This document shows positions 1 through 7,840 of a stretch of DNA of 33,453 bases, one piece after another; the stretch's first letter is position 1, and every line of letters begins with the position of its first letter. The DNA comes from Promethearchaeia archaeon (GTDB lineage Archaea > Asgardarchaeota > Lokiarchaeia > Sigyniarchaeales > SOKP01), in contig JAHQWL010000056.1 in NCBI GenBank assembly GCA_029856155.1, forward strand, positions 1-33,453, written 5' to 3'. A program made the translations under genes and the position numbers. Below the pieces are notes generated by a model. It was given only the letters and a program-made list of their open reading frames with translations, was not told the DNA's origin and did no database searches.

Positions 1-1
1 A

Positions 2-91
2 ACCATCAAGCGAACGTGGAGAATCAGGGACGTTAACACCGGAAACATCGCATGGTTTGAAGATAACTTAAGGCAATTAGAGGGCACCTAA
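2..91 (+). CDS. C-terminal end of an unidentified protein (partial)
   Basis: The frame starting at base 2 is open to a TAA at 89-91 and gives the last 29 residues of a protein cut by the window edge (it contains the stretch RTWRIRDVNTG and ends in RQLEGT). The base composition is a little richer in GC than the neighbouring genes. No family could be recognised from so short a piece, and it is not certain that this frame rather than another is the coding one. Confidence 0.45.
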   Translation, partial: TIKRTWRIRDVNTGNIAWFEDNLRQLEGT

Positions 92-187
92 ATGATTTTG
101 TCGAGTGAGTGGGCTTTATCAATTAAGAAAAAAAGAAACAATAAAAGCATAAATACTCAAGTAATTTTCTTTTAACTTACTTTTTTC

Positions 188-679
188 TTAATTTTTCCCT
201 TCTAACCAACCGATTTTGGTTTTTTTATTATTGTCAAATTGAGCTACATAAGGTTTTAAATCCAAAATTGGTGTTCCATCTAATATATCAACATTGTCTA
301 CATGAATTCTATTTTCTTCAATTTTTAAAATCTATAATATTGAAAGACCTATAGGATTAGGGCGAAAAGGTGTTCGAATAGTAAACACTCCTTTCAATTC
401 ATTGTCCAAGAAAGGCTTTGACTGAAGTGGAACGGGTAATTTTACCATATCAAAAAAATATAAACAATAAATATGAGAAAACTCTGACAAATCTTTTAGA
501 CCAGATTTATATTCGGGAAATATCTCAATAGTACCTTTTGCATCGGACATTGATGGTTGAATAGGGATACCTTTAAGAGATTTAAATGGTGTATGAATTA
601 TGCCTATTGGTTTAAAACAAATTTCTTCTGGAAATTTCCGTTTTTCAATATCAATGATTTCTTTATTTGTGATTTCCAT
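188..679 (-). CDS. trmO: TrmO-family tRNA methyltransferase, interrupted by an in-frame TAG
   Basis: TrmO enzymes methylate N6-threonylcarbamoyladenosine at position 37 of some tRNAs using S-adenosylmethionine. The first 115 residues carry the family pattern: PIGIIHTPF near residue 24, a GTIEIFPEY strand, LSEFSHIYCLYFF, then GVFTIRTPFRPNPIGLSIL. A TAG at 332-334 then stops the frame, but the same frame continues for 47 codons to a TAA at 188-190 and still encodes the expected end of the fold, including VDILDGTPILDLKPYV (family DGTPxxDIKPY). There is no frameshift and no other stop. Read through, the protein is 163 residues, close to a normal single-domain TrmO. If TAG ends translation, the 115-residue product lacks the conserved C-terminal motif and is probably inactive. 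Options are a recent nonsense mutation, a sequencing error, or amber suppression or pyrrolysine insertion. The family call is firm; the state of the gene is open. Confidence 0.82.
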
Positions 680-785
680 AAGGAATTAGATAATTAATAT
701 AAAAAAAGACTTTCTGATATTGGAAAAAAATTAAAAAATACAGTCTAAAATGTTATAAATATATAATGATATTGTATTAAATTTG

Positions 786-1514
786 CTAAAAATTCTTAGC
801 GCAGCGAAATCCTACAGCAAAATCAACCCAATTCGAAGGAAGTGCTTTTCGATAATAGACTTTTTTACACGTTATACCAGAATGCCAACTTCCACCACGA
901 ATAACTCGTAGAGACCCCTTTTCTGGACCTTTAGGGTTGTTTTTAGGACTTTCACTATAATATTTTTCATTATATATGTCCTCTACCCACTCCCAAACAT
1001 TACATGACATATCATATAATCCGTATGCGTTTGAAGCATAATTCTTAACTTCCACTATTAAGTTTTTCCATCCTTTACCTGGATCATTTCTTCTTAATGG
1101 GACAACCCAATCATTACCTATTGGAAATTCTTTATCAATAAGCCCTCCTCTGGCAGCATACTCCCATTCTGCTTCAGTTGGTAACCGTTTCCCAGCCCAT
1201 TCAGCATATTCTTTTGCAAAAGACCAACTTACCCCTACGACGGGATATTTTGGAAAATCCAAACCAGAACGAAAAATTTGTTCTCCCCAATATTCTGGTA
1301 ATTGATATTGTGTATCTTGACAGAATTTATAATAATCTGCATTTGTAACTTCATGTATATCAAGATAAAATGAATCTACATGAACTCTATGCGCTGGACT
1401 ATAATCAGCTCCGTGATCACTGTCTTTTCCCATAACAAAATCTCCCTCGGGGATAAGAACCATTCCATAGGGAATTTTTTCCTCATTGTTTTTATTTTGA
1501 TTTGTGAATTCCAT
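786..1514 (-). CDS. SUMF1/formylglycine-generating-enzyme fold protein
   Basis: The 242-residue protein has the hallmarks of the FGE-sulfatase (SUMF1, DUF323) fold: MVLIPEGDFVMG near residue 18, a VDSFYLDIHEVTNADYYKFC segment, YPVVGVSW, RLPTEAEWEYAARGG, YGLYDMSCNVWEWVED, and the closing RVIRGGSW (about 204-210) with GFRCAKNF at the end. True FGE enzymes oxidise a sulfatase Cys using a pair of Cys residues after GGS; here the first of these positions is Ser and a single Cys (about 216) sits one residue off the second, so formylglycine formation is not supported. Many SUMF1-fold proteins of prokaryotes have other or unknown roles. A TTG at 1538 would add eight residues, but the ATG at 1514 precedes the first family-like sequence and is preferred. 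It stops with TAG. It lies 41 bases downstream of the dipeptidase on the same strand and may be co-transcribed. Confidence 0.85.
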   Translation of the reverse strand: MEFTNQNKNNEEKIPYGMVLIPEGDFVMGKDSDHGADYSPAHRVHVDSFYLDIHEVTNADYYKFCQDTQYQLPEYWGEQIFRSGLDFPKYPVVGVSWSFAKEYAEWAGKRLPTEAEWEYAARGGLIDKEFPIGNDWVVPLRRNDPGKGWKNLIVEVKNYASNAYGLYDMSCNVWEWVEDIYNEKYYSESPKNNPKGPEKGSLRVIRGGSWHSGITCKKVYYRKALPSNWVDFAVGFRCAKNF

Positions 1515-1555
1515 ATTTATCAAAGCAAATTGGATCAATATAAGATTTTTCTATT

Positions 1556-3043
1556 TTAATCTAATTTTTTTAAAAGATTTAACAGAAAATTCCAAGTTCT
1601 TTCTACTGATTTGATTTCTAAACGTTCATCCGGGGAGTGAAGTCCCTTGGCATTAGCACCAAAAGCTATAGCATCAATTCCAGGAATTTTATCGATTAAT
1701 AGGGTAGATTCCAATCCTCCATGAATTATTTTTATTTCTGCTTCTTCTTTATTAACATCTTTATAGGCTTCTTGAGCAATTTTCAAGAGCGTGGAATTAA
1801 AATCTGGTTCCCAAGGAGGATAACTTCCACGATATTTGTTTTCCATTTCTAGACCTGAAAGTTCTAATATGTTTAGAACTTGTTCATAGATATCATTATT
1901 ATAATATTTACTTAAGCTTCGATGGAGCCACCTGATTTTAATATGATCTTCTTTAGTCCTTATTTTACCTAAATTTGTTGAGGTAAACATCAAATCTTTT
2001 ATTTTTGGATGGAATGCGATTGGACCATTAGGGAATATGTATAAAAGATCAAGTAATTTATTTTGAACTTCTTTTGAGAAGGTTTCATTACTCGGAAAGT
2101 CTTTTATTTTGTCGATCGAAATATTCATGTTCCTTTCGATTCCGTCAAAAAGCTTTTTAATTTCTTTGAAAATCTTAATGATATATAATTTGATTTCTTC
2201 AAACTGGTCTTCCTTAATAAAAAATGTTGAGGTCGCCTCTCTAGGTATTGCGTTAGCAGCACCTCCTCCATGTATAGAATTAATATGGATTGTATACTTT
2301 TTATTCAATTTCCAGAGAATTTGAGATAATAAATTAATTGCGTGGGCTTGGCCTTCATTACATCTTCCAGAATGTCCACCAACTAATCCATAAATAGAAA
2401 GATTTATTGGTGAAAGTTTTAACTGGCCTCGATCTATTAAAATAGGTTGTTTTTTAATTCTTGTATGAAATCCAATGCCCCCTGTGCATCCGATTGTAAT
2501 CGCTTTTTGACCAGAATCAAGATTGATTAGGTAATTTCCGTGAACAAGATTTGGATCAACATTTTTTGCCCCACCCATATCATATTCTTCACGAACAGTG
2601 AATAATAAATCTAAACCTATTGTATCAAATTTTAACTCGTTGTTGTGAATTTTTTTCATAAGAGTTAGGAGAAAACATACTCCTACACCGTTGTCTGCAC
2701 CTAAAGTAGTTCCTTCTGCTGTAATCCATTTTTCACCTTCAATATCGATTATTTTAGGTATTAAAGGATCTTTTGAGAAGTCATGAACAACATCCTCATT
2801 CTTCTCACATACCATATCCATATGGCACTGTAAAACACAATTTAGTTTTTGATTAATAGCGGGAATCTTTACAGCAATATTTCCTATTTCATCGATTTTT
2901 GAATTAAACCCAAAATTTTCTGCTTCTTCCTTAATAAAATTTCTTATTTTTTCTTCATTTCGGCTACACCTAGGAATTTCTAATATTTGTAAAAAGTATT
3001 CCCAGAAATCCTGAGGTTGCCCTAGATCTGCTAAATTTACCAT
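1556..3043 (-). CDS. pepD: PepD-type aminoacyl-histidine dipeptidase (M20 family)
   Basis: The 495-residue protein is a full-length M20 metallopeptidase of the Xaa-His dipeptidase (carnosinase-like, PepD) group, which hydrolyses short peptides in the cytoplasm with two zinc ions. Visible metal and catalytic residues: HMDMV (His74, Asp76), GADNGVG (Asp117, the bridging Asp), REEYDMGG (Glu152 base, Glu153 ligand), NLDSG (Asp176), and a late GGLES/LHSPDERL segment carrying the last His. A long lid or dimerisation insert lies between about 200 and 400, as in PepD. The start is an ATG giving MVNLADLGQPQDFWEYF, which matches the usual PepD opening about length of domain before the active site. It is followed downstream on the same strand by the SUMF1-fold gene. 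Confidence 0.92.
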   Translation of the reverse strand: MVNLADLGQPQDFWEYFLQILEIPRCSRNEEKIRNFIKEEAENFGFNSKIDEIGNIAVKIPAINQKLNCVLQCHMDMVCEKNEDVVHDFSKDPLIPKIIDIEGEKWITAEGTTLGADNGVGVCFLLTLMKKIHNNELKFDTIGLDLLFTVREEYDMGGAKNVDPNLVHGNYLINLDSGQKAITIGCTGGIGFHTRIKKQPILIDRGQLKLSPINLSIYGLVGGHSGRCNEGQAHAINLLSQILWKLNKKYTIHINSIHGGGAANAIPREATSTFFIKEDQFEEIKLYIIKIFKEIKKLFDGIERNMNISIDKIKDFPSNETFSKEVQNKLLDLLYIFPNGPIAFHPKIKDLMFTSTNLGKIRTKEDHIKIRWLHRSLSKYYNNDIYEQVLNILELSGLEMENKYRGSYPPWEPDFNSTLLKIAQEAYKDVNKEEAEIKIIHGGLESTLLIDKIPGIDAIAFGANAKGLHSPDERLEIKSVERTWNFLLNLLKKLD

Positions 3044-3157
3044 TGATATCGCTTTAAATAATAAAGTATACGAATTGACTTAAATTAATTGTAAAATAAC
3101 AATAAATATAATAAAACCTTCAAGTATTTAAAATTAGATTTTGAAAAGGTTATAAGT

Positions 3158-3433
3158 ATGCCACGAGTAGGATTTCAAATTATTGGAACTATAAAAGAAG
3201 TAAAAGGATTTTGTAATAAAAATCATAAAGCAGGAGATGAAATAGAGTTAGATTGCCATGACTCAGGAGGATTGTGTGGATTTTTTTACCATGATATATT
3301 TCCTAATCTTATGATGCTTCAATTTGGAGGAGGTTTTCCTGCTACATGGGTCGAAGATCCTGATGTAATGGAACTTGAATGCCCAGATAGAACTAATGCT
3401 GTGAAAATTGAATTGAAAAGGGTAAGAGAATAA
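3158..3433 (+). CDS. TIGR04076-like small protein
   Basis: A 91-residue protein resembling the TIGR04076 family, a set of short proteins of unknown function with a conserved centre built around a Cys-rich turn and an aromatic DI...LMFGG stretch. Here that core is seen as DSGGLCGFFYHDIFPNLMMLQFGGGFP, with further Cys at the N-terminal half (FCNKNH, LDCH) and near the end (LECPD). The Cys residues could bind metal but no standard zinc-ribbon spacing is present. It is divergently arranged from the PepD gene and is followed after 32 bases by an alpha/beta hydrolase with a strong ribosome binding site, so the two probably form an operon. The function is unknown. Confidence 0.75.
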   Translation: MPRVGFQIIGTIKEVKGFCNKNHKAGDEIELDCHDSGGLCGFFYHDIFPNLMMLQFGGGFPATWVEDPDVMELECPDRTNAVKIELKRVRE

Positions 3434-3447
3434 TATTAAATTAGATT

Positions 3448-3456
3448 GGGAGGTGA
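3448..3456 (+). promoter_or_regulatory. Strong Shine-Dalgarno site of the alpha/beta hydrolase gene
   Basis: GGGAGGTGA lies nine bases before the ATG at 3466 and matches the archaeal anti-Shine-Dalgarno complement GGAGGTGA without mismatch. It shows what a strong initiation site looks like in this genome and serves as the yardstick for the unusual starts discussed elsewhere. Confidence 0.8.
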
Positions 3457-3465
3457 AATATCTAA

Positions 3466-4269
3466 ATGCCTTATTTCAATAATGATGGAGTTAATATATA
3501 TTATGAAACTGTAGGTGAAGGTCCGCCTATATTAATGATTCATGGTTTTGCTTCAAATATAGAACAGAATTGGAAACATACAAAATGGATAAGCACATTA
3601 AAAGATAACTATCGTTTAATTCTTTTAGATTGCCGTGGTCATGGAAAAAGTGATAAACCACATGAAGATTCTTTTTATGGACATGACAAAATGATAAGTG
3701 ATGTTATTATTCTAATGGAAAATTTATCAATTGGAAAAGCTAATTTCTTTGGGTATTCTATGGGAGCATTAATTACATCCCAGTTATTATTACAAAAACC
3801 AGAACTTTTTATATCAGCTATATTAGGAGGTTTTGTATTATATTTACCTCAAAATGAAAAAGAAAGAACTCTTTACAGGGAAAATACACTTCTAAGAATA
3901 GAGGCTTTTAAAGCAGAAAGTATTGAACATATTAAAGATCCTATTGCTCGTAGATTTCGTCAATTTGCTGAAATTGGTGGCAATGATCTAAATGCTTTAG
4001 CTGCAGTTATGGCGGGAACCTTTCAAGAAACACCTGACTTGGTAGGATCTCCTTCTCAATCAAAAGCTTCTTTTAAAAAAGTAAAAACACCAATTTTAAC
4101 TGTTTTAGGATCTGATGATTTTATTCCAGGAGATAAAACATTAATAGCTCAATTGGTACCAAATGCTTGTCACTTCCAAATCCAAGGAAAGGACCATCTA
4201 ACTGTTGTCCCCGATCCAAGATTTAAAATGGTAGTTAAAGCATTTCTGGATTATGTAAATAAAGGATAA
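3466..4269 (+). CDS. Alpha/beta hydrolase
   Basis: A 267-residue cytoplasmic alpha/beta-hydrolase-fold enzyme. The oxyanion-hole motif is HGFAS (26-30), the nucleophile elbow is GYSMGA with Ser98, the acid is in LGSDDF (Asp217 or Asp218) and the base is His244 in KDHLT, so the triad is complete. The length and the DCRGHGKSDKP segment are typical of the esterase/haloperoxidase/3-oxoadipate-enol-lactonase-like branch; the substrate cannot be read from sequence. The start is set by a near-perfect Shine-Dalgarno. It follows the TIGR04076-like gene by 32 bases and converges with the UbiA gene. Confidence 0.9.
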   Translation: MPYFNNDGVNIYYETVGEGPPILMIHGFASNIEQNWKHTKWISTLKDNYRLILLDCRGHGKSDKPHEDSFYGHDKMISDVIILMENLSIGKANFFGYSMGALITSQLLLQKPELFISAILGGFVLYLPQNEKERTLYRENTLLRIEAFKAESIEHIKDPIARRFRQFAEIGGNDLNALAAVMAGTFQETPDLVGSPSQSKASFKKVKTPILTVLGSDDFIPGDKTLIAQLVPNACHFQIQGKDHLTVVPDPRFKMVVKAFLDYVNKG

Positions 4270-4340
4270 ATTGAGTTATTCATAAAAAGAATTTTTCTTC
4301 TTATTTTATTTCTATTTAAATAATGTATAAAACATGGTAA

Positions 4341-5126
4341 TTATAACTTTCCTATAAACATTGCTAATACAAATAATGAGCCTAAAATAGCTAAAGATAA
4401 TACATTTATAGTTCGTGCTATTTTTGGTGTCGGTCGAATAATAAACAATAAATTTAATGGAACCCCAATAACAATAATACTAATCATGCAAATCAGGTAC
4501 CCAATACCAAATAAACCTAGTAAGTAAATTACTATTCCAATAATATAAGCAATAAATTCATTTATTAAAAGAAAGTATCCCCCCCATTGAATTCCATATT
4601 TTTTAGGAATTGTATTCGTATCAGTTTTCTGATCATAAGGGAGATCTCTTGTGTCTCCAAGAACTCTTGCTCCAGTCATAGCAAAAAACAGAAATAATGC
4701 TAAAAGTATCACACTTAATTCAAATTTATAGGCAAAAAGAGCCCCAATCAGAACATAGAATCCTTGAAGAGTTCCTAAACTGAAGGCACGCAAGAGAGCA
4801 GAATCAAATAATCCTTTTACAAGGCCACCAATAACTCCTATTAAACATGCTAAGGGGATAAGTGCCCAAGGATTTATTATAATACATATTACACTACTAA
4901 TAGTAAAGCATGAGATAATGATTATAAGACCTCCTCTTGGAGATAATTTACCTCTCGCTATAGGATTTTTCAAGTTACCAGATTCACGATCCTTATTATA
5001 ATCTCCAAGATAATCAAAGAAAAATCCCCCAGCTGATAAAGTTGCTCCCACTAAGCCTGCTAGTAGAATATTTATCAGTGACCCTTCTAACCCAAATGAA
5101 ACTGAACTTGTTATAAAAAAAAACAT
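4341..5126 (-). CDS. UbiA-family prenyltransferase
   Basis: A 261-residue integral membrane protein of the UbiA superfamily, which transfers polyprenyl groups from a diphosphate to an acceptor. The first Asp-rich motif is DYLGDYNKD (near 39-47, for NDxxDxxxD) and the second is GDTRDLPYDQKTD (near 156-168, for DxxDxxxD), with about eight hydrophobic helices. In archaea such enzymes make digeranylgeranylglyceryl phosphate or prenylated quinones or haems; the acceptor here is not evident. The ATG at 5126 begins inside the first helix and leaves out the short basic segment that normally precedes it. In the same frame further upstream lie RLGRIL and, beyond a TAG at 5145-5147, an ATG at 5166-5168. 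The N-terminus may therefore read through an amber codon (see findings). No Shine-Dalgarno is seen before either ATG. Confidence 0.88.
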   Translation of the reverse strand: MFFFITSSVSFGLEGSLINILLAGLVGATLSAGGFFFDYLGDYNKDRESGNLKNPIARGKLSPRGGLIIIISCFTISSVICIIINPWALIPLACLIGVIGGLVKGLFDSALLRAFSLGTLQGFYVLIGALFAYKFELSVILLALFLFFAMTGARVLGDTRDLPYDQKTDTNTIPKKYGIQWGGYFLLINEFIAYIIGIVIYLLGLFGIGYLICMISIIVIGVPLNLLFIIRPTPKIARTINVLSLAILGSLFVLAMFIGKL

Positions 5127-5288
5127 GAGAATTCTGCCTAAACGCTAATCTCCAAATATAGTTTTCATTTTAGATGATATAAATGTTAATCCTTATGACA
5201 ATAATAATTCTAAATTAAAAAACAATAATTAGGCATTGTTTTTATATAATTAGATTTCTGTAATGTATTAATGTCTTAAAGAATTAGG

Positions 5289-6410
5289 CTAAGGAGACTC
5301 TTTATCTCTATTATATTTTTTTACTTCTTCAAACATTTCTTTTTCCCACTTTAATGCATCTCTTTCTTCTTCAAATTTCTGTTTTTCTCTTGCTAATTTA
5401 TCTTTGTCCTCTTGAAATTTTTCCCAGTTCTTCTCAAAAGTATCTTTCTGTTCTCCAAAATTGAATATTTCTTGTTTGAGTTTCTCTTTTTCTATTCCAA
5501 AATTTAATTTTTCCTGTTCAAACTTGTCTTTTTCCTCTTTGAACTTTAGTTTGTCAGCCTTAAATTTTTTTTTTTCTTCTTCTAGGTTTTGTCTTTCTTT
5601 TTCAATAAAATCTGTTTCAGCCTCAAGTTCCTCTTTTTCTTCACTTTTAAATTTTTCAATTTCTATTCTAGCATTCTTTTTTTTAATCTCTATGTCTTGA
5701 TCTCTTTCAAATTTTTTTACTTCTTCAAGCATTTCTTTTTCCCATTTAAAAGCTTCTTTTTCTTCTTCGAATTTTAGTTTCTCTTGTTTAAATTTTTCTT
5801 TTTCTTTTTCAAATTTTATTTTATCTTCTATTAATTTTTGTTTTTCTTGATCTTTTGTTAAATCCAATTTCAGATTAACATCTTGTTTAGTAGTTACGTT
5901 CTCGATATGTTCTTTCTTGATAACATCTATCACTTTATCTTTTTTCAACATTTCTGTATTAGCAGATGTTTGAATTTTTTTATTTCGTATTAACTCTATA
6001 AATTTATTCTCTTCATTTATTAGTGATTTTAATTTGTTTGAGAATGCAATAACAATTATTTTTTCAGAGATTTCAATGGCTTTATCAAATTCTCCTTCAG
6101 TAAAGTAGCGATTTTTAAGTTCATTTAATTTTTCTATTTCTTTTCTGATTTTACTAAAATCTAATTTTTCGGCTTCTATTTTCTCTATTTTATCTAAATG
6201 CTCACTTTCAATTATACCTTTTCTTAATTTATTCTCTTCCATTTGACCCTTAGCCTTGTCTATATTGTCAAGCCTGTTTAACATAGAAAAAATATTACTT
6301 TTTTTTGTTATTTCCTGAACTTCCGTATTGCTATTTATTTCTTGAACTATCAGGTTCTTCTTTTTTTCTTTTTTACTTTTCTTTTTCTGTTTTTCGGACT
6401 TATAACTCAA
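5289..6410 (-). CDS. Long coiled-coil protein with a Phe/Leu heptad zipper
   Basis: A 373-residue, very Lys/Glu-rich soluble protein. Residues 1-20 are strongly basic. About 90-140 form a helical hairpin (ELKNRYFTEGEFDKAIEIS) like the MIT/TPR-like helical units common in Asgard proteins. From about 190 onward it is one long coiled coil. Phe or Leu recurs every seven residues: 193, 200, 207, 214, 221, 228, then 262 to 360 without a break. A 25-residue unit (KFEEExxAxKWEKEMxEEVKK core) occurs at 213-237 and again at 345-369, pointing to internal duplication. The start is a TTG at 6410, since the only upstream ATG is out of frame. The stop is TAG. No enzyme domain is present; a structural or scaffold role is likely but unproven. 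Confidence 0.8.
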   Translation of the reverse strand: MSYKSEKQKKKSKKEKKKNLIVQEINSNTEVQEITKKSNIFSMLNRLDNIDKAKGQMEENKLRKGIIESEHLDKIEKIEAEKLDFSKIRKEIEKLNELKNRYFTEGEFDKAIEISEKIIVIAFSNKLKSLINEENKFIELIRNKKIQTSANTEMLKKDKVIDVIKKEHIENVTTKQDVNLKLDLTKDQEKQKLIEDKIKFEKEKEKFKQEKLKFEEEKEAFKWEKEMLEEVKKFERDQDIEIKKKNARIEIEKFKSEEKEELEAETDFIEKERQNLEEEKKKFKADKLKFKEEKDKFEQEKLNFGIEKEKLKQEIFNFGEQKDTFEKNWEKFQEDKDKLAREKQKFEEERDALKWEKEMFEEVKKYNRDKESP

Positions 6411-6957
6411 ACTTTAGCATCATTCCTTTAATTCTTTAATTTAAATATTTATCGCTCAACAATATATCTAATAAAACAAAATGCATAAAAACATTTGTTA
6501 ATAAAATTACTCAGTTTACTTCTTACAATCATTTTACAACCTTTAAAATCTATTCTCCTTATTGAATAAATTTTAAAGTTAAAATCTCCCGATCAAAAAT
6601 AATTTTCTATTTGAATTTGATTTTTTATTGGCAAAAAAAAATAAAATTGTTTACTGCAAAATAAAAATAAAGTAAAATTACTTGAGAATTTAATCATGAA
6701 GTAATTCTTTTAAGAGGGGTTCCTTTTTATAGATCCATTGTTTAAAACTTATAAGATCATTTTAAGTTATTTTGTATAAATTGAGTCCTATTAATAAGAA
6801 ATTAATATTCCAATTTCTAGAAACAAGTAAAAAATTATCCTATAAAATATAAAAAAAGATTATAATTTACCCTTCCTATTTATTAATAACCTTTTTTAAA
6901 TAAATATTAGAATCATATACGTTTAATATGTATTTATTATTAAGCTTCGTGTAAGAT
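6411..6957. other. Gene-free AT-rich gap with divergent promoters
   Basis: A 547-base stretch between two divergent genes, very AT-rich, with stops in all frames and no homology-like frame. It holds several long A or T runs and, near its right end, a TATA-like TTTAAATAAATA. I see no hairpin of note, RNA gene or repeat. Its likely content is the promoters of the coiled-coil gene and the small two-TM gene. Confidence 0.6.
6895..6902 (+). promoter_or_regulatory. TATA-like box upstream of the two-TM gene
   Basis: TTTAAATA lies 56 bases before the ATG at 6958, embedded in CTTTTTTAAATAAATA. It is similar to the box before the COG3581 gene. The assignment rests on sequence and position only. Confidence 0.4.
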
Positions 6958-7308
6958 ATGAAAGAGATTAGAAAAAATCCAATATTTCTAGCTTTAAGTC
7001 TTGTGATAATTTTTATTGCGGGAATATTAATCATTCTTAGCTTGTATGAAATCAATAATACACAGACGATTATAGATAATCAAAGAGAAATTATAGATGA
7101 GAATAGACAATGGGCAGAAAAAATTACATTTTGGGAAGTTACAGGGGGGCTAGGAGAGGATATTATCGAAGGCGAAAAAGTCTACTATGAAGCACTCGCT
7201 AAGTATTCTGCTGCATTGCAAGCACAAAGCATAGCGAAATTTTTCATAATTATATTAAGTATAATCATTATCCTCACAGTAGGAATCCTAATAGTTAAAA
7301 TAATTTAG
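6958..7308 (+). CDS. Small membrane protein with two transmembrane helices
   Basis: A 116-residue protein with a hydrophobic helix at about 9-31 and another at about 93-115. Between them is a 60-residue hydrophilic, mostly helical loop (NTQTIIDNQREIIDENRQ, then WEVTGGLGEDIIEG) that probably forms a short coiled coil outside the membrane or in the cytoplasm. The ends, MKEIRK and VKII, suggest both termini lie on the same side. No family was recognised. It stops with TAG, stands alone between two long intergenic regions, and uses codons like its neighbours. Confidence 0.65.
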   Translation: MKEIRKNPIFLALSLVIIFIAGILIILSLYEINNTQTIIDNQREIIDENRQWAEKITFWEVTGGLGEDIIEGEKVYYEALAKYSAALQAQSIAKFFIIILSIIIILTVGILIVKII

Positions 7309-7505
7309 ATGTCAGCAAATTATACAAAAATTTTGTAATACGTAGTATAAGGATTTAATTTTTTATTTAAGATATCTTAATTTTGGACAGAATAAACAAT
7401 GGTTTATTGATTTTAGTATTATTATCTTAAAACAAAAAAATAGCATTTTAGGTAGGGTCAGGTTAACCTCTTTTTGCTTCTCATTTATCTCGAAAGAGAT
7501 GGCTT

Positions 7506-7545
7506 TCATCAATTAAAAGATTGAAGTTTCCTCATCAATTAAAAG
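7506..7545 (+). repeat. 14-base direct repeat, two copies
   Basis: TCATCAATTAAAAG occurs at 7506-7519 and 7532-7545, 26 bases apart start to start. A near-complement of the unit (TTTTTATTGAT) follows at about 7562-7572, so each copy could pair with it. It may be part of an RNA structure or simply a local duplication. Confidence 0.5.
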
Positions 7546-7788
7546 CATTGGGTTTTCTTGATTTTTATTGATAAAGTTAAAGAGAAAATTCTAGGAAAAA
7601 AAGCTGCAACAATCTTTAGTTTATAAATTTTTAATTTATTTTTTTAATATTTCCAAAATATTCTGTTCTTTAATACTAAAAATTATTAATTAAAACTGAG
7701 ATTTTTAATAAGAACAATCATACTTTTGATAATTTGTTTATAATGGGTAATTTTTTATTGTTTGCTTTGCTAATTAAACAATAGTCTA

Positions 7789-7796
7789 TTTAAATA
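7789..7796 (+). promoter_or_regulatory. TATA-like box of the COG3581/activase operon
   Basis: TTTAAATA, within TATTTAAATAAATA, lies 45 bases upstream of the ATG at 7841. This spacing would give transcription start about 20 bases before the gene. It resembles the box upstream of 6958. Confidence 0.4.
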
Positions 7797-7840
7797 AATA
7801 TCAATCATAATCATTTAAGATTAAAAGAGTTCTAGAGTAC

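Larger units (their letters stand above)
7309..7840. other. Intergenic gap with possible structured RNA
   Basis: A 532-base stretch without a convincing gene. Its centre (about 7450-7575) is less AT-rich and contains a perfect 10-base palindrome AGGTTAACCT (7460-7469), a hairpin ATCTC-GAAA-GAGAT (7487-7500) with a GNRA-type loop, and a 14-base direct repeat TCATCAATTAAAAG (7506-7519 and 7532-7545). The remainder is AT-rich and ends with the promoter of the COG3581 gene. A non-coding RNA is possible but not shown. Confidence 0.4.

Noticed and set aside
332..5147. General recoding of TAG to a sense codon in this genome
   Set aside because: TAG ends the SUMF1-fold, coiled-coil, two-TM, activase, zinc-ribbon and GRE genes at plausible places, so TAG works as a stop. 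Only local readthrough remains worth testing.
5461..5777. Two plus-strand frames rich in Ser, Phe and Leu opposite the coiled-coil gene
   Set aside because: They are antisense images of the Lys/Glu codons of the heptad repeat and have no family features.
7460..7469. AGGTTAACCT palindrome as a terminator hairpin
   Set aside because: The palindrome has no loop and lies 150 bases after the nearest upstream stop; it is noted only as part of a possible RNA.
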